64,000 bases of DNA from Psococerastis gibbosa (taxonomy: Eukaryota; Arthropoda; Insecta; Psocodea; Psocidae): contig OZ020484.1 of NCBI GenBank assembly GCA_963971405.1, positions 30,092,770-30,156,769 on the forward strand, in the 5' to 3' direction. The notes beneath the pieces are model-generated. The model was not told where the DNA came from. It searched no databases and was given only the letters and a program-made list of their open reading frames with translations. Each line of letters begins with the position of its first letter. Position 1 is the first letter of the stretch. Of the stretch, positions 43,560-55,568 are shown piece after piece. The position numbers and the translations under genes are program-made.

Positions 43560-44300
43560 GATTAATGGCGCTGGGTGTACCACCTGCAGCATCGTCTACA
43601 AACATACCAACTAGGATAGGCCCAAGCACTGTACCCTGAGGTCCCTCACTTCTAATTGCTTCTTCAGATCTGCGCTCTCGTGCACCGCATCACTCATTGC
43701 CTAGCCTCATGGAACTAGAGTACGTAGAACGATAAGCTATAGCCATCACGGATCGGTACATCATCACGTATAAGATATGTTTCCATAACTACCTGCTGGG
43801 TGTACCACCTGCAGCATCATCTACAAACACACCAACTAAGATGTAGGACCAAGCACTGTACACTGAGGTCCCTCACATATAATTCTTCAGATCTGCGCTC
43901 TTGTGCACTCATCACTCATTTCTCCGACACATTTCCCAGCCTCATAGAACTAGAGTACGTAAAACGCTAAGCTTACCACTGACTGTTACTTCGTCTAGCT
44001 TAAGGTATTTCCATAACAACCTGCTGCAGCCTCGTCTACGGACACACCACCTGAAATGGGCCCAAGCAAAGATCTCAGATCTCAGATCTGCGCTCTTGTT
44101 AACTAATTCGTTTAACTAATTTCCCAGCCTCACAGAACTAGAGTAAGTAGAACGTTATAGGTTTGCCACGGACTGTTACTTGATTACTTCGTCTCGCTGC
44201 TGGGTCTACTACCTGCAGCATCAGCATCGTCTACAAAGAAACACTAGGATAGGGCCAAGCACGCTGGCCTGAGGGTCCTTCCTTATAATTGCTTCTTCTG
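43560..44300 (+). repeat. tandem repeat of about 230 bp, three to four copies
   Basis: Each unit has, in order, GCTGGGTGTACCACCTGCAG, ATCGTCTACAAACA, CCAAGCACTGTAC, AGATCTGCGCTCTTGTGCAC and CAGCCTCATAGAACTAGAGT, then GTTACTT. Copies begin near 43570, 43793, 44020 and 44200 and are diverged with indels. One unit has a nested AGATCTC triplication at about 44070. No coding frame runs through the units. Confidence 0.75.
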
Positions 44301-44835
44301 TTGTCATTTCCATCTTCAACCATGTGTACGGGTGGGACCATATGTTTCACACAAGATATGTCCAAGGCAACCAAAGAATGAGAAAGCCGTAGGCTTCGGA
44401 AAATGAATACGGTATCTTGCCAATTTTCCTGGGTATAGCCAATACATACTGTACCTTACCGCTTCAAGCGCTCTCTAAATATTCTAGCTCGCTGCCCAGC
44501 CTACATCCCTCCACTCCCATGCCTGCCTCATTTGAATCCTATTTGTTTCTAATTATTATTTCTGGCTGGCCTGTAACCCAGACCATAGACACGATTGTGG
44601 TATTATTAGGCATGCGTTCACGTCGTTCTATGCTTTTGTCGGAGCTATAATTATTATTTTTAAACAATGTAGATTAATAGGTATCATTATGGGAATAAGT
44701 TTTCAGGAGATTAACAGTATGTGAATTTTTTCGAAATTCAGGATATTTGAAAAACAGTTGCGGATACATTGTAGTATTATATGGTATATATAACACTGAC
44801 ATTAAATTAACTTTGGTTGAAGAGGTAACCTCCTC

Positions 44836-45034
44836 GTTATAACCGAAATTAGAGGATATGGAAAAAACTGGGCTTGGCGGGATTCGAACCCACGATCTAC
44901 GCCTAACCGGGGCGTCGTCTTAACCGCTGACTACAAGCCCTTAGCGGTTAAGACGACGCCCCGGTTAGGCGTAGACGTTGGTTCGAATCCCGCCAAGCCC
45001 AGTTTTTTCCATACCCTCTAATCTCGGTTATAAC
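44836..45034. repeat. palindrome of two head-to-head tRNA-like sequences
   Basis: The arms of about 93 bases are reverse complements around a short centre at about 44929-44941. Outer ends are GTTATAACCGAAATTAGAGG and its near complement. The left arm (minus strand, 44940-44870) folds as a 71-base cloverleaf: acceptor GGGCTTG/CAAGCCC, D arm GTC/GAC, anticodon stem ACGCC/GGCGT, T arm GTGGGTTCGAATCCCGC. The anticodon loop CCGGTTA has C where U33 is universal. Confidence 0.85.
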
Positions 45035-46002
45035 AGTTGCGGAGTTTACAAGTTCATTTTTATGCGAGATTTCAAAGTGTTTGTCTAAAAAGAATGGTAG
45101 GGTCAAATTGACGAAATTAATCAATTCCGCCTTCTACAGCCACAAAGGCATGAAAACAATCACATGAAAAATTCACAAAAAAAATGCCTTCCCAGAAAAT
45201 TTAGGTTATGGGCTCAACACCCAAAATATTGAGTCTTCTACAAACCCTGATAAAATTCATAGAACATAGATTGAATAGGATATTACTAAATAATGGTCTG
45301 TTTTTTTGTTGTTGTTTTTTTCTGGTAAGCTGGCATTTCTTATGAATTTTTCTCCTGACTATCTGTGACTGTGACTTACAAAATATTTTGACAGCTCTAC
45401 CTTAATGTTTGACTGCCAATTAACATTTTAACATTTTACTGGAACTTCCATGTACGAATTACGAATTGCTCGTAACCAGTGAAATTTAGTGCTTCTATGT
45501 TTTGCGCTCATGCCATATCGTATCAACTTATTGATAATCAACGGGTTTTAAGGGAATTGGCAACTTACGGCTTTTCTAAGGGCCAATTAATAGCAGGCGG
45601 TTGCGGGAGCGGGTCTGGCAAAAAATAAACATAAACTTGCAGTTAGTTAATAACATCGAAAATAGTCTCTTTTTAAGATAAGTTTCACAAGATTCATAAG
45701 ATCCGAACACTTTGCACAATGCTTAAACATGGAATGACAGACAAGCTTATGCTATTTTTATGTTACTTCACACCTGCCTCCACATTCGCCTGCTATAAAC
45801 GGGCCTAAATGCACAAAAGTGTATAATTATTACGTAAGTATTTAATTTTTAATTTTATTATACACCCTATAAAAACTTGCATCATGGTTAAGTAGGCTTT
45901 ATCATGCTGAATCGCATTGGGTAGAAGAAACGCTTTAACACCTCTCACTTTCAACTATTATTTTCATTAAGTTATGTCTACAAATTTTCTTGCCCCCCCC
46001 CC
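45035..46002. other. no gene seen
   Basis: AT-rich unassigned DNA. Confidence 0.4.
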
Positions 46003-46280
46003 CAGGCGCGGATCTACGGGGGGGGGCTATAGCCCCCATAGCCCCGCCCATTAGGGTCCTTAAAATGCGTAAAACCTCACTCTTTCAGTCCTATTTTTCA
46101 CAAATTTTCTCCTGGGGGAGACCCCCGGGCCCCCCTTGCGCTCGATTGTATTAATTACCTATAATATAGAACCCTTATTGCTCTGAAAATGCGTAAAATC
46201 CCAATATTTCAGTCCTAATTTAAAAAAAATTGAAATTTAATCTTAGCCCCCTCCTTGGTCTCATTCTAGATCCGCGCCTG
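46003..46280. mobile_element. hAT-type MITE with G/C runs
   Basis: The ends CAGGCGCGGATCTACGG and, inverted, CAGGCGCGGATCTAG sit inside poly-C on both sides. The interior shares CGTAAAACCTCAC and GGGGGAGACCCCCGGGCCCC with 41384-42327, so the families are related. Confidence 0.8.
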
Positions 46281-47100
46281 CCCCCCCCCCCTCTTCCCGT
46301 CCATATGGCAATGAATGTAGTTTATAGTAGGTACCTATATGTACCCCATAGAGGGAAAAATGGCTTTTTTTAAACTGGAAAATTTGGTGCATCTCAACTT
46401 TTGACTCTTCCATCAGTTCCATCGTAACAGGTTGCCGACCCCAATGCCAGTACTACAAATTTGCACGACGTAAAACTGATTATAACTTACTTTCTACGAT
46501 GCTGATGTAACGACAGACAGGTGGCCTGTATAGTTCTCCATGTAAACAAATAGAGGGCTGATCTAGGGCCAAACAATTTACGTTTGAATATTGAAGAGTG
46601 TGGGTCATGTAACGGTCGGCCATATTGTTTGTTTGCCTCCCCGATCTACCATATTTCTCTCGTTACTGTCATTTGTTTCTTTTCTGTTTATTCCCGCCGT
46701 TTTTTCCTTCAAACACATACTCCCCCACCCTTCCCCTTCCGCATTATCACGTGCTCGTGCTTGGCTACACCACTGAGTTTGTCTGTTAGCGAAGAGATTA
46801 CATTTTTGTGAAAGTTTTAGTGGTTTCTGAGTTATTCTCGCAGTCTCTTAAGGGTTATGATGAAAGCAACGATGTGAGGAACTGTAAATAATATTGACAC
46901 AGATTTCAATCGGTTTGCATGGTTCTGGAGTAGTCTAGTTGGTTGACAACTAGAATACAACATGGAAGGAAGGTCGAAGTTCGGCATTTGATATGGAAAA
47001 AATTGTCCTTCTTCTATAAATGCCTTTTCTATCAAAGATAGGCTGTCATCATGGCAATGGCAATTACGGCTGTCGACCATGATACTGACCCCAAGATAGT
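46281..47100. other. no gene seen
   Basis: Overlapping short frames at 46584-46811 and 46832-47080 have no family pattern. Confidence 0.4.
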
Positions 47101-47104
47101 GTTA

Positions 47105-47255
47105 GGCGGGTATTCCACATACGTCAATCGTCAATGAATAATTGAAAAATGACGTAAATTGACGTGGTAGCAGAATTTTTATTATGTCTTTAATGTCTGC
47201 TAAAACGTCATTTTTCAATTCTTCATTGACGATTGACGTATGTGGAATACCCGCC
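47105..47255. mobile_element. MITE with TTA target duplication
   Basis: It is flanked by TTA (47102-47104 and 47256-47258). Its ends are GGCGGGTATTCCACATACGT and the exact complement. The arms continue through CAATCGTCAATGAAT. It is the same family as 58745-58906. Confidence 0.85.
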
Positions 47256-47391
47256 TTAATATATTATTATATCTGCTGTCGATATCATCAGTGGCTTCGA
47301 AGGTTCCATTTCGAAGGCGGAGATAATTGAGTACATTTACGGTAGGACCGATGCAGCAGTTGCATATTAAGACCCAAGCTTTTTAAACTAA

Positions 47392-47774
47392 GGCGCCCAT
47401 TCCATTGACCGGCTAGGGCTATTTCCAACAACGATGACGTGGTAGCAGACATTCAAGACTTAGGTAGCGTTTCCACCGACCTCGCATTGCAGATTGCAAA
47501 TGACATTGACGGAAATGTTTGTTTTTTTTTAATAGAAATCTATTAAAATGTTTGTAATTGACATATCCCATGAAGCCATTTTTTAATTTTAGTTTGTTTG
47601 TTTGTGATTTTACTGTATGATCATTGATCAATTTTAACTATGGCATAGAGGAAAATAAACATTTCCGTCAATTCTGCAATGCGAGGTCAGTGGAAACGCC
47701 ACCTAAGTCTTGAATGTCTGCTACCACGTCACCGTTGTTGGAAATAGCCCTAGCCGGTCAATGGAATGGGCACC
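47392..47774. repeat. fold-back MITE, 383 bp
   Basis: The arms of about 140 bases start GGCGCCCATTCCATTGACCG and, inverted, GGTGCCCATTCCATTGACCG. They include GACGTGGTAGCAGACATTCA and CCTCGCATTGCAGATTGC blocks. The GACGTGGTAGCAGA block also occurs in the TWA MITEs nearby, which suggests common ancestry. Confidence 0.85.
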
Positions 47775-49054
47775 ATATAATTACAGTTCCGACAAAGAAC
47801 AGCATGTTTTGACTTAAATGGCAAGTGACTTTCTATTGCTTTCTAATAAATAATAATAGAGAACACTCACTCAGCAGTAGTAAATGAGAAACGGTATCGA
47901 AGATAGAAACTAGACGTAAAAAGTAGATAAACAAAATTTTAATTGTATTTTAAGATAATTTATTAAGTTTTATTTCAAATCCCAAAAGTCCCATTCCCCT
48001 GGTTTTTTCTCAATATAAAGCAGAGATTTCCAGCTACTTTGTCAACAAAGAATGTCTCGATTTTTTTTTTAAGAATTTAATTGGTTTACACTCCAATAAC
48101 GCAAAAATATGGAAATGGTTAAATCTCATCAATGAAATACTATCATATTCTTCCAAGAACATCATTAATGGATCACCTCTTCTTAATTCAATATTAAACC
48201 GGAACTATGAGCTCCGCCCGCTTTCATCTAGCTTTCTAAAAAAAAAACTATTTACTCAACTGATTTACGACTATTCTACAAAATATGTTTATTGCATATT
48301 ATTATCATGTGTTTCTATAGTAATAATAATTCAGATGCAAAAATTATAATTTTCCAAGAAAGCTTTTTCTTTTTATGAATTATTCTTACGACTATTTTTT
48401 TTAGAGTTGTGGCACGACGAATTAATTCATTGACTAACAAATACCTAGGTCTCCCTTGTTTACAAAATAAATGACTATCTCTGCGTTAACATAGGAATGT
48501 GAATACCCCTGTAATAATGAGTAGTTAGGATCATTGCGCGAAAAAATCCAATATGTTTCATTGATTAATGAACGATGGAGCAGAATAATTTCGATTATGA
48601 TCACTAAATATAATTGTTAAGATTCAATATAATTGCAGGCTGTGCTTGGCAAAAAGCCGATCGTTTAAAAAAAGAAGTTTAAAACTCACGTGATTCAATA
48701 AGAAATTTAAATGAGCAAAGGTTTCCTATACCCGTAGCCCAGCATAATATAATATCAGTGGCCGGAATCAATACAAGATCAGTCTAATTATTTTTCTTGG
48801 TTAAACTGTACGTCATTTAAGTCGGAACGCATTGAAATACAAATGAAAATTTGCATGAGAAGACAGTGAGACTTTATTTATTTCAAAAATTGAACAATGG
48901 GGATGGAGTAATCTGCATTTTGTGCATGAACAGTGGGGACCACCTGAAGAGTTTATAACGCTCGCATGTATTCACTTGAGGAGTCTTCAATCATGGCCAG
49001 CCAAGCAGTGATGTGGTACGGTGGGTTTTGCGCACAAAATATGCAAGGGGTAAG
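47775..49054. other. AT-rich stretch, no gene seen
   Basis: Long A/T runs; no frame, tandem repeat or element end was noticed. Confidence 0.4.
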
Positions 49055-49246
49055 CAAGGGCGGATTTTATGGGGGTCAGGAGGTCTAGAACCCCCCCCCC
49101 CACAAAAAAAAAATTAAATGAACTTACACTAGATAATATGGATTTACAGTGGGAATTAAAAATAATAATGTTTTTTAATGTTATAATCCACTGAATCTGC
49201 CCGCTGACCCCCCCCCCCCCTAAATTGGAGGCAAAATCCGCCCTTG
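49055..49246. mobile_element. hAT-type MITE with G/C runs
   Basis: The ends CAAGGGCGGATTTTATGGG and, inverted, CAAGGGCGGATTTTGCC are flanked by GGGGTAAG and GTGGTAAG (7 of 8). Two poly-C runs are present inside. It is 192 bp and non-coding. Confidence 0.85.
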
Positions 49247-50129
49247 GTGGTAAGGGTCTTGGGCAAAGACTCCCTGAAGCAACGGTAAAAAATATACAGA
49301 AATGATTGAAATTGATGTAGCGTAATTGAAGTTTAGGTACGCTACAGAATATTGCATGGCACGAGAACTTCTTTCTTCTTTTAATGCCTATTCCATCGAA
49401 GATGAGCGATTATTATGGTAATTTGGACCTTGGGCCTCAAGAACAGTCAGTGGCAAATCCAGGAGGGGTGCTACTCCATGCGGCAGAAGATATGTTTGTG
49501 AAACTGCTTATAAAAGGTACTTTTAAGCAGACCCCCTTCTTAATTCTTAATTTACAGTTAACTACATCAACTGCTTGGGGTAGAAGAACAAATTTTCTCT
49601 TTTGTCCAGGAGCCTATTTGTGCCCCCCCCCCCTGGTGGAAATCCTGAAGCCGACCATGGAAGCAGTGCATAAATTAAATACACTTCTAATTTGATAGCA
49701 TTTTTAAGAAGATTACAAGACGTTGTTTTTATTTGGGTACGGCGTGTTTTCATCAACAAATTATCGCATGATGCCGTAAATATAGCGCTCACTTCCTTTT
49801 CCCATGGGGAAGTAGCTGACATGCACGCATGCTTACATGACCTCCAAAATTAAACTTTGCCACATCTGCCCTAACGAAATTTACGAAATAGGAATTGAAG
49901 TAGCCTAAGATAAAAAGATTTACAATATACCTTACAGCCAGTAACAGTCAGGACAAATTATACGATATTGCACACCTATTCCATTAAAGAAAAAAATAGC
50001 AATAGCTTTTTTTCTGCAAATGAAAAATGAGATATACAGATTTGAAAGTTGTTCAGTGTGGTGACTTAATGAGTTTATTTGCCAGTGTGATTACAGAAAG
50101 TGGTTTAGTTAGATTCCGCGAGTGACTTT
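49247..50129. other. no gene seen
   Basis: AT-rich; a short poly-C at 49623-49633. The 103-codon frame at 49384 overlaps an opposing frame and matches nothing known to me. Confidence 0.4.
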
Positions 50130-50735
50130 TAAGGCGGCAATTCCACCGGCGAATTTACTTCATCTGTGATTTGAGATTTTTTGTTTGTTTTGTTTTAAGG
50201 AGACTATTATGTAGATACTTAACTTATCTATTATAAATTAAGTTACAATATGGTAGATGTAGCGGGTTATTTCCCCCACGGTCGGAATGATTTGAAACGG
50301 TGGCGGAAATAACCCGCTACTGTAAATTAGAATATTGAATGCCCCACTTTCTGGGCGCCAAGTTGTAAGGTTAAACTTGGGAAGAGATAGAAAATACCAG
50401 CAGGCAACACACAAAACCGGATAAACTCCGTGATCTATCTCAATCCAACTCCGCCTTAACAAGGGTGGCCTCAGCCGGTGCGTCGGTAGCTCAGGGACGG
50501 CAGAAAATAAAGGGCGTGAGTAATGGGGCTTCAATCCAACAATACAGAGAGTTCCCAACCTTAAGAGATAAGGAAGAAACCACAGTGAACAACAGGTTAT
50601 CCGATATAGTAAACAATACATTGGGCGATTCCTACATACGACCGACAATGTGGCCGCTGCCAAAATCTCTTCCAGCACAAAACAATATAAATAGCAAAAT
50701 TGGCATAACGCCGGAGATCCGATTCTACATGAAAT

Positions 50736-51890
50736 ATGGATCAAACAAAAGAACCTATATGTTTCAGGGATGCTCCTATGGAGCAGGGCCCTTCAAATAG
50801 AGTGGAAGACGTGGAAGCTTCTCTGGAGCAGGCCTCGTCTTCTTTGTCTTATTCTTTTCCCCAGGTCATGCTGACGGAGGGGGCACCGGAAGCTCCGACA
50901 GAGCAGGCCGGTATTTCCACCCAGGCCGACATGGCGGAGGGAGGAACTACCCTGGAGGGGAACAAGGAGATAGAAGAGGACCTGAGTAAGGCCGCCTCTG
51001 GACTCCGACTAAAAGGGAAGCCCAGGAGAGACTCTGCGTGGCATAAGGCTAATTTCGAGAGAAAAAAACAAGCCAAAATTGCAGCAGGGACCTGGACTTC
51101 CGGGAAACCAAAAAAGGCAGCTGGAGCTGAAAAGGTAGCCACTTCGGTGGCGGGACCTACAGCGAAAGCAGAGCCTATGGAAACGCCTCTGAAAAGGCAA
51201 AGGTCGGAAGGCAGTACGCCAAGTTCCGGAACCAAGGCACAGGTGAAGAGGCGGAAAAACATAGATGACGTGAGACCGGGAAACCCAGGACTTAGTAAGG
51301 TCGGAGGGCTATTCTCGGAGAAGCTCACGACTGTTAAAATGGCAGTAACATTTGCTGAGTTCCCCGACAGACGTCTGACAGGAGACGAGAGCGAGGAACT
51401 CATAATGTTGCTGACAGCAAAACTGCAGCTAATGAGCAATGGCTTAATGCCGTGCTTCAGTGAGCAGTACCGAGTTGACGGGGGGGCGCTGGTTCTATAC
51501 TGTGCGAATAAGGAAACCAAAGCTTGGCTTGAGCAGGTGGTTTCCGAATCCAGCCCCTGGAATGGCAACTCCCTACAAGTGGGAGAAGCGAACAAAGTCC
51601 TTAATAGGACAAGAGCCATCACCAGGCTAGCAATGCCTTATAGCAAGATGCGTATGGTAGATGTGCTTAAACAGCTGCATGCTCACAACCCGAAGGTCCA
51701 ATGCAAGGAATGGCGGGTAGTAAATCATCAGCTTGAAGACGACGGGAAGACTGCGACGGTGGTGCTTTCCCTCAGTGAGACTGAGATGAATGAGCTCAGG
51801 GGGCATAACTTGCGCTTAAGTTTGGGCCTTGGAGTCATTTGTTTCAGGGTCGTCGATAAGAAGCAGCCTGGAGATGGAAGGAAAGATTAA
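50736..51890 (+). CDS. LINE ORF1 protein (gag-like, DUF4780 region)
   Basis: This is a 384-codon open frame. The N-terminal half is acidic to basic and low-complexity (EQASSSLSYSFPQVM, then KGKPRRDSAWHKANFERKKQ), which suits RNA binding. The second half (VKMAVTFAEFPDRRLTGDES to VVLSLSETEMNELRG) resembles the DUF4780 domain found in ORF1 of LOA/Bilbo-like elements. Classic CCHC knuckles are absent. Its last 17 bases overlap the start of ORF2 (ATG 51874, stop TAA 51888-51890), a common layout for translation coupling. The role is inferred to be RNP formation with the element RNA. Confidence 0.75.
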   Translation: MDQTKEPICFRDAPMEQGPSNRVEDVEASLEQASSSLSYSFPQVMLTEGAPEAPTEQAGISTQADMAEGGTTLEGNKEIEEDLSKAASGLRLKGKPRRDSAWHKANFERKKQAKIAAGTWTSGKPKKAAGAEKVATSVAGPTAKAEPMETPLKRQRSEGSTPSSGTKAQVKRRKNIDDVRPGNPGLSKVGGLFSEKLTTVKMAVTFAEFPDRRLTGDESEELIMLLTAKLQLMSNGLMPCFSEQYRVDGGALVLYCANKETKAWLEQVVSESSPWNGNSLQVGEANKVLNRTRAITRLAMPYSKMRMVDVLKQLHAHNPKVQCKEWRVVNHQLEDDGKTATVVLSLSETEMNELRGHNLRLSLGLGVICFRVVDKKQPGDGRKD

Positions 51891-54800
51891 GATCATCCAA
51901 GCCAATCTCCAGCATAAGAAAACCGCCTCGGCGAACCTAGCCAGGATGCTAAGGGCAGGTCAATACGACGTAGCCCTTATTCAAGAACCCTGGGTGGTAC
52001 AGGGGAAGGTGTCCGGACTGGCTGAATCCAATGGTAAGTTGTTATATGACACTACAAATAAAAGGCCCAGAGCGGGCATTATTGTAAGCAAGAAACTAAA
52101 CTTTCTCTTGTTGCAGGAATTTTGCTCGAGGGACCTTATTTGTGTCAGACTCGTAGTAAAGATACAGGGTGGTCCAAAAGAAATACTCTTGGCATCTGCG
52201 TATCTTCCATATGATTCGCCCACTCTACCTCCAACGGAAGAAGTGGAAAAACTCATTGGTGAAGTTAACAAGAATGGTGAACACCTGATCTTGGGTACAG
52301 ACGCCAATGCACATCACACAATATGGGGGAGCACAAACTGCAATGACAGAGGTGAGTCCCTATTTGACCATATACTGCAGGCTGATCTCAATATTTTAAA
52401 TAAGGGGAATAGGCCTACATTTATAACAAAGACTAGAAGGGAAGTGTTGGATATCACTGTGTGTACACAACACACTTCTAGGTACATCTCAGGGTGGCAA
52501 GTGCTGCTGGAGCCATCACTGGCAGACCATCAGCACATAGCCTTTACCCTTGAGGAACCTGACATTGAAAGGCAAGTATTCAGAAATCCCAGGAAAACCG
52601 ACTGGTCAGGATACCGGGAAGATCTGAGAAATGCAGTGAGAGATATTAACTGTCAAACGAGGGGTACAGTGGAATTGGACGAGGCGGTGGAGCTCATCGA
52701 GCAGACCATCTTATCCTCGTACAACAGAAACTGCCCCGTAATCGAAAAAAACATCAAAAAAAGTACGAAGTGGTGGAATAACGAATTAGCAAAAATGAAG
52801 ACTGAGGTACGTAAGTTATTCAAGACCTCAGCAAAAGTTGGTAAGTGGGAAGCTTATCATAGCAGACTCACAGAGTACAACAAAGCTATTCGGAAAGCAA
52901 AACGGAAAACATGGAGAAGCTTCTGCGAAAAAGTTGAAAATACAGCAGAAACAGCTAGACTCCATAAAATACTGAAATCCACCCACACTAACCCCGTGGG
53001 AACTCTGGAAAATTCTGATGGCAAGTTTACTCGGACAGGGGAGGAGACACTGGAAAAACTTTTAGGGTGTCACTTCCCCGGTTCGGTGAAATGCGACAAC
53101 AGCAGCACATCAGAAGACAATAAAGCCCGAAGGGCTGATTGGAACTGTGCCAAAAGGCTGATAAAACCGGGACAGGTGGGCTGGTCCATCAGCACTTTTG
53201 AGCCATGCAAGGCTCCAGGTCCGGATGGGATTTTTCCCCTCCTTCTTCAGGAGGGGAAAGAGATCCTCACCCCGGCATTGACAACCATCTATCAGGCCAG
53301 TGTAGCGCTTGGACATGTTCCTAAGTCGTGGGCAATGGCTAAGGTAGTATTTATACCTAAACCTGGAAAGGCGAACTACGCCCAGGCCAGGTCATACAGG
53401 CCGATATGTCTCAGTTCTTTTCTATTAAAAGCTCTAGAGAAAATCCTGGATAAACATATCCGGGAAAAAATACGCACTAACGCTGGTTTGCATAGTTCTC
53501 AGTATGCGTACCGCCCTGGCAGATCCTCTGAGACTGCATTGCATCAACTGGTGAGCAGACTGGAGGAAAGCCTGGACAATGGGGAGATTGCACTGGCAGC
53601 GTTTTTGGACATTGAGGCGGCTTTCTCCAACGCGGGACATGACTCCATGGTAAGGGCGTTGGAGAGAGTTGGCGTAAATGCAACTGTGTGTAGATGGATC
53701 AGATCCATGCTTAGCAATAGGAAGATTCTAGCATCCCTATCTGATGAGAAGGTGATGGTAAGGGCCACCAGGGGTACGGCACAGGGGGGGGGGGGTTATC
53801 TCGCCCCTGTTGTGGAACCTTGTGGTGGACAAAATCATCACCAGACTCAATGAGGTGGGAGTGTACGCACAAGGATATGCGGATGATTTGGCCATTGTGA
53901 TTAGGGGTAAGTCCATGACGGTCATAACCGAGCTAATGCAAATGGCTTTTTCTGAAGTAGAAAAATGGTGCAAGGCTGAAAATCTGAGCATCAACCCATC
54001 CAAAATCTCGATGGTACCATTTACTCGAAAGAAGAATCTTGATGGGGGAAAGCTGCCTAAGCTTTTCAATCAAGTTGTAAAACTGGGGACGGAGGTTAAG
54101 TATCTAGGGGTTAACCTAGACAAAGGACTTACCTGGAATCCCCATATTACAAAAACTATTAACCGAGCTAAACAATTAATTTATGTTTGCAGACGGGCAA
54201 TAGGCACAACGTGGGGAATCAGGCCCAAAATGGCAATGTGGATTTACACAATGGTCATTAGGCCGGTGATTACCTATGGAAGTGTAGTTTGGTGGACCAA
54301 GACTACACAGGTCACAGTGACAACCAAGTTGAATGGGCTCCAGAGGCTGGCCTGCCTCTGTATCACAGGAGCAATGTCAACTTCACCAGGGGATGTCCTG
54401 AATACTTTATTGAACCTGCCAACCCTGGGAGTCTTCATTGAAGCACAGGCCAGGATGGGCGCCTATAGATTGGAGCTGGAAGGCTGCTGGAGAAGCAAAA
54501 GGTCAGGCCACTCCAATATTACCAAAAGCATATCGGAAGACACGCTTTTAATGCCGTCAGACCGAATGACACCCCTGCTCTCATTCAGCAAACCATTTAA
54601 CACTAGAATTCCAGCTAGAAAAGAATGGAATGCTGAAGAACATCAAACAGGGGACAATGACCTAGTCTGGTATACAGATGGGTCGAAAATGGAAAATGGG
54701 GCTGGAGGAGGAGTCTATGGGGAAACTGTAGACAAATCCATAGTCCTAAGCCTCGGCAAATATGCTACAGTCTTTCAGGCTGAGGTAGGGGCCATTATAA

Positions 54801-55501
54801 AATGCCTAGAGGAGTGTATGGAAATGGAAAGCAAGGGCAAAACCATTATTATCTATACAGACTCGCAGGCAGCGATTAAGGCTGTGGAGGCTATAAAGAT
54901 CACATCAAAAATGGTGTGGCACTGCATCAACCTCCTAATAAAGGTGTGTCGGGAAAACTCAGTCTCGCTGATTCGGGTCCCGGCTCACTCGAACTTTGAT
55001 GGGAATGAAAGAGCCGACGAGCTGGCTCGAAAAGGTGCAGAAACGCCATTCATTGGTGCAGAACCTAAGTATGGGATGGCTTATTGCCAGGCCCGTACTT
55101 CTGTACAAAAATGGGTGCAGAGAAAAACTGCAGAGGAATGGAAGAAAGTCCCGGAAAGCAGATTTGCTAAGAAGGTTATTCCGGGTCCTAGTAAAAAGCT
55201 CACCGATCAGCTTCTCTCTTTAAGTAGAGAGCAAGCTAGAAGGGTGGTTGGCACGCTTACGGGCCACGGCCACTTCAACAAACACATGCATAGGGTTGGC
55301 GTGAAAAACGACAGTAGATGCAGACTGTGTGAAGTTGAAGAAGAAACAGCTGAACACATTCTCTTTGAATGTGAAGCGCTGGGAAAAACTCGATACCAAA
55401 CTCTTGGCCACCCTAGGTCTGAAGAGGAAACCATCCGATCTAATCCCATCACAAAAACACTAGAATTTATCAAAAAGACTGGTGTTATAAGATGGGCGTA
55501 G
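51874..55501 (+). pseudogene. LINE ORF2: endonuclease, reverse transcriptase, RNase H (one frame change)
   Basis: The APE-type endonuclease (about residues 1-230) shows IQANLQHKKTASANLAR, ALIQEPWVV, LGTDANAHHTIWGS and SLADHQHIAF. The reverse transcriptase shows CKAPGPDGIFP, VFIPKPGKANYAQARSYRPI, motif A AAFLDIEAAFSN, GTAQGG and, after the frame change, YADD at 53875-53886. The RNase H domain follows with all acidic residues visible (WYTDGSKMENG, QAEVGAI, IYTDSQAAIKAVE, GNERADELAR). A C-terminal CRLCEVEEETAEHILFEC zinc-binding motif ends the protein. The frame changes in the 12-G run at 53784-53795. This may be a true one-base change in this copy or a homopolymer sequencing error. Apart from that the gene looks intact and young. 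Confidence 0.85.
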
Positions 55502-55526
55502 ACGGCAAACGTGGAAGCAAAAGACC

Positions 55527-55564
<38 letters not shown>

Positions 55565-55568
<4 letters not shown>

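Larger units (their letters stand above)
50321..55564 (+). mobile_element. non-LTR retrotransposon, LOA/Jockey/I-like, nearly complete
   Basis: It has a 5' untranslated region, ORF1 (50736-51890), an overlapping ORF2 (from 51874) and a 34-base A tail at 55531-55564. Endonuclease, reverse transcriptase and RNase H together fit LOA- or I-type elements. The 5' boundary is uncertain: it is placed after the 47-bp repeat. The only visible coding lesion is a frame change in a 12-G run at 53784-53795. Confidence 0.85.

Noticed and set aside
43560-44300. CRISPR-like array because of regularly repeated blocks
   Set aside because: The units are about 230 bp and diverged, with no short direct repeats and unique spacers, and the genome is animal.
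50849-51622. 257-codon minus-strand frame
   Set aside because: It lies wholly opposite LINE ORF1 and has the composition of an antisense shadow.
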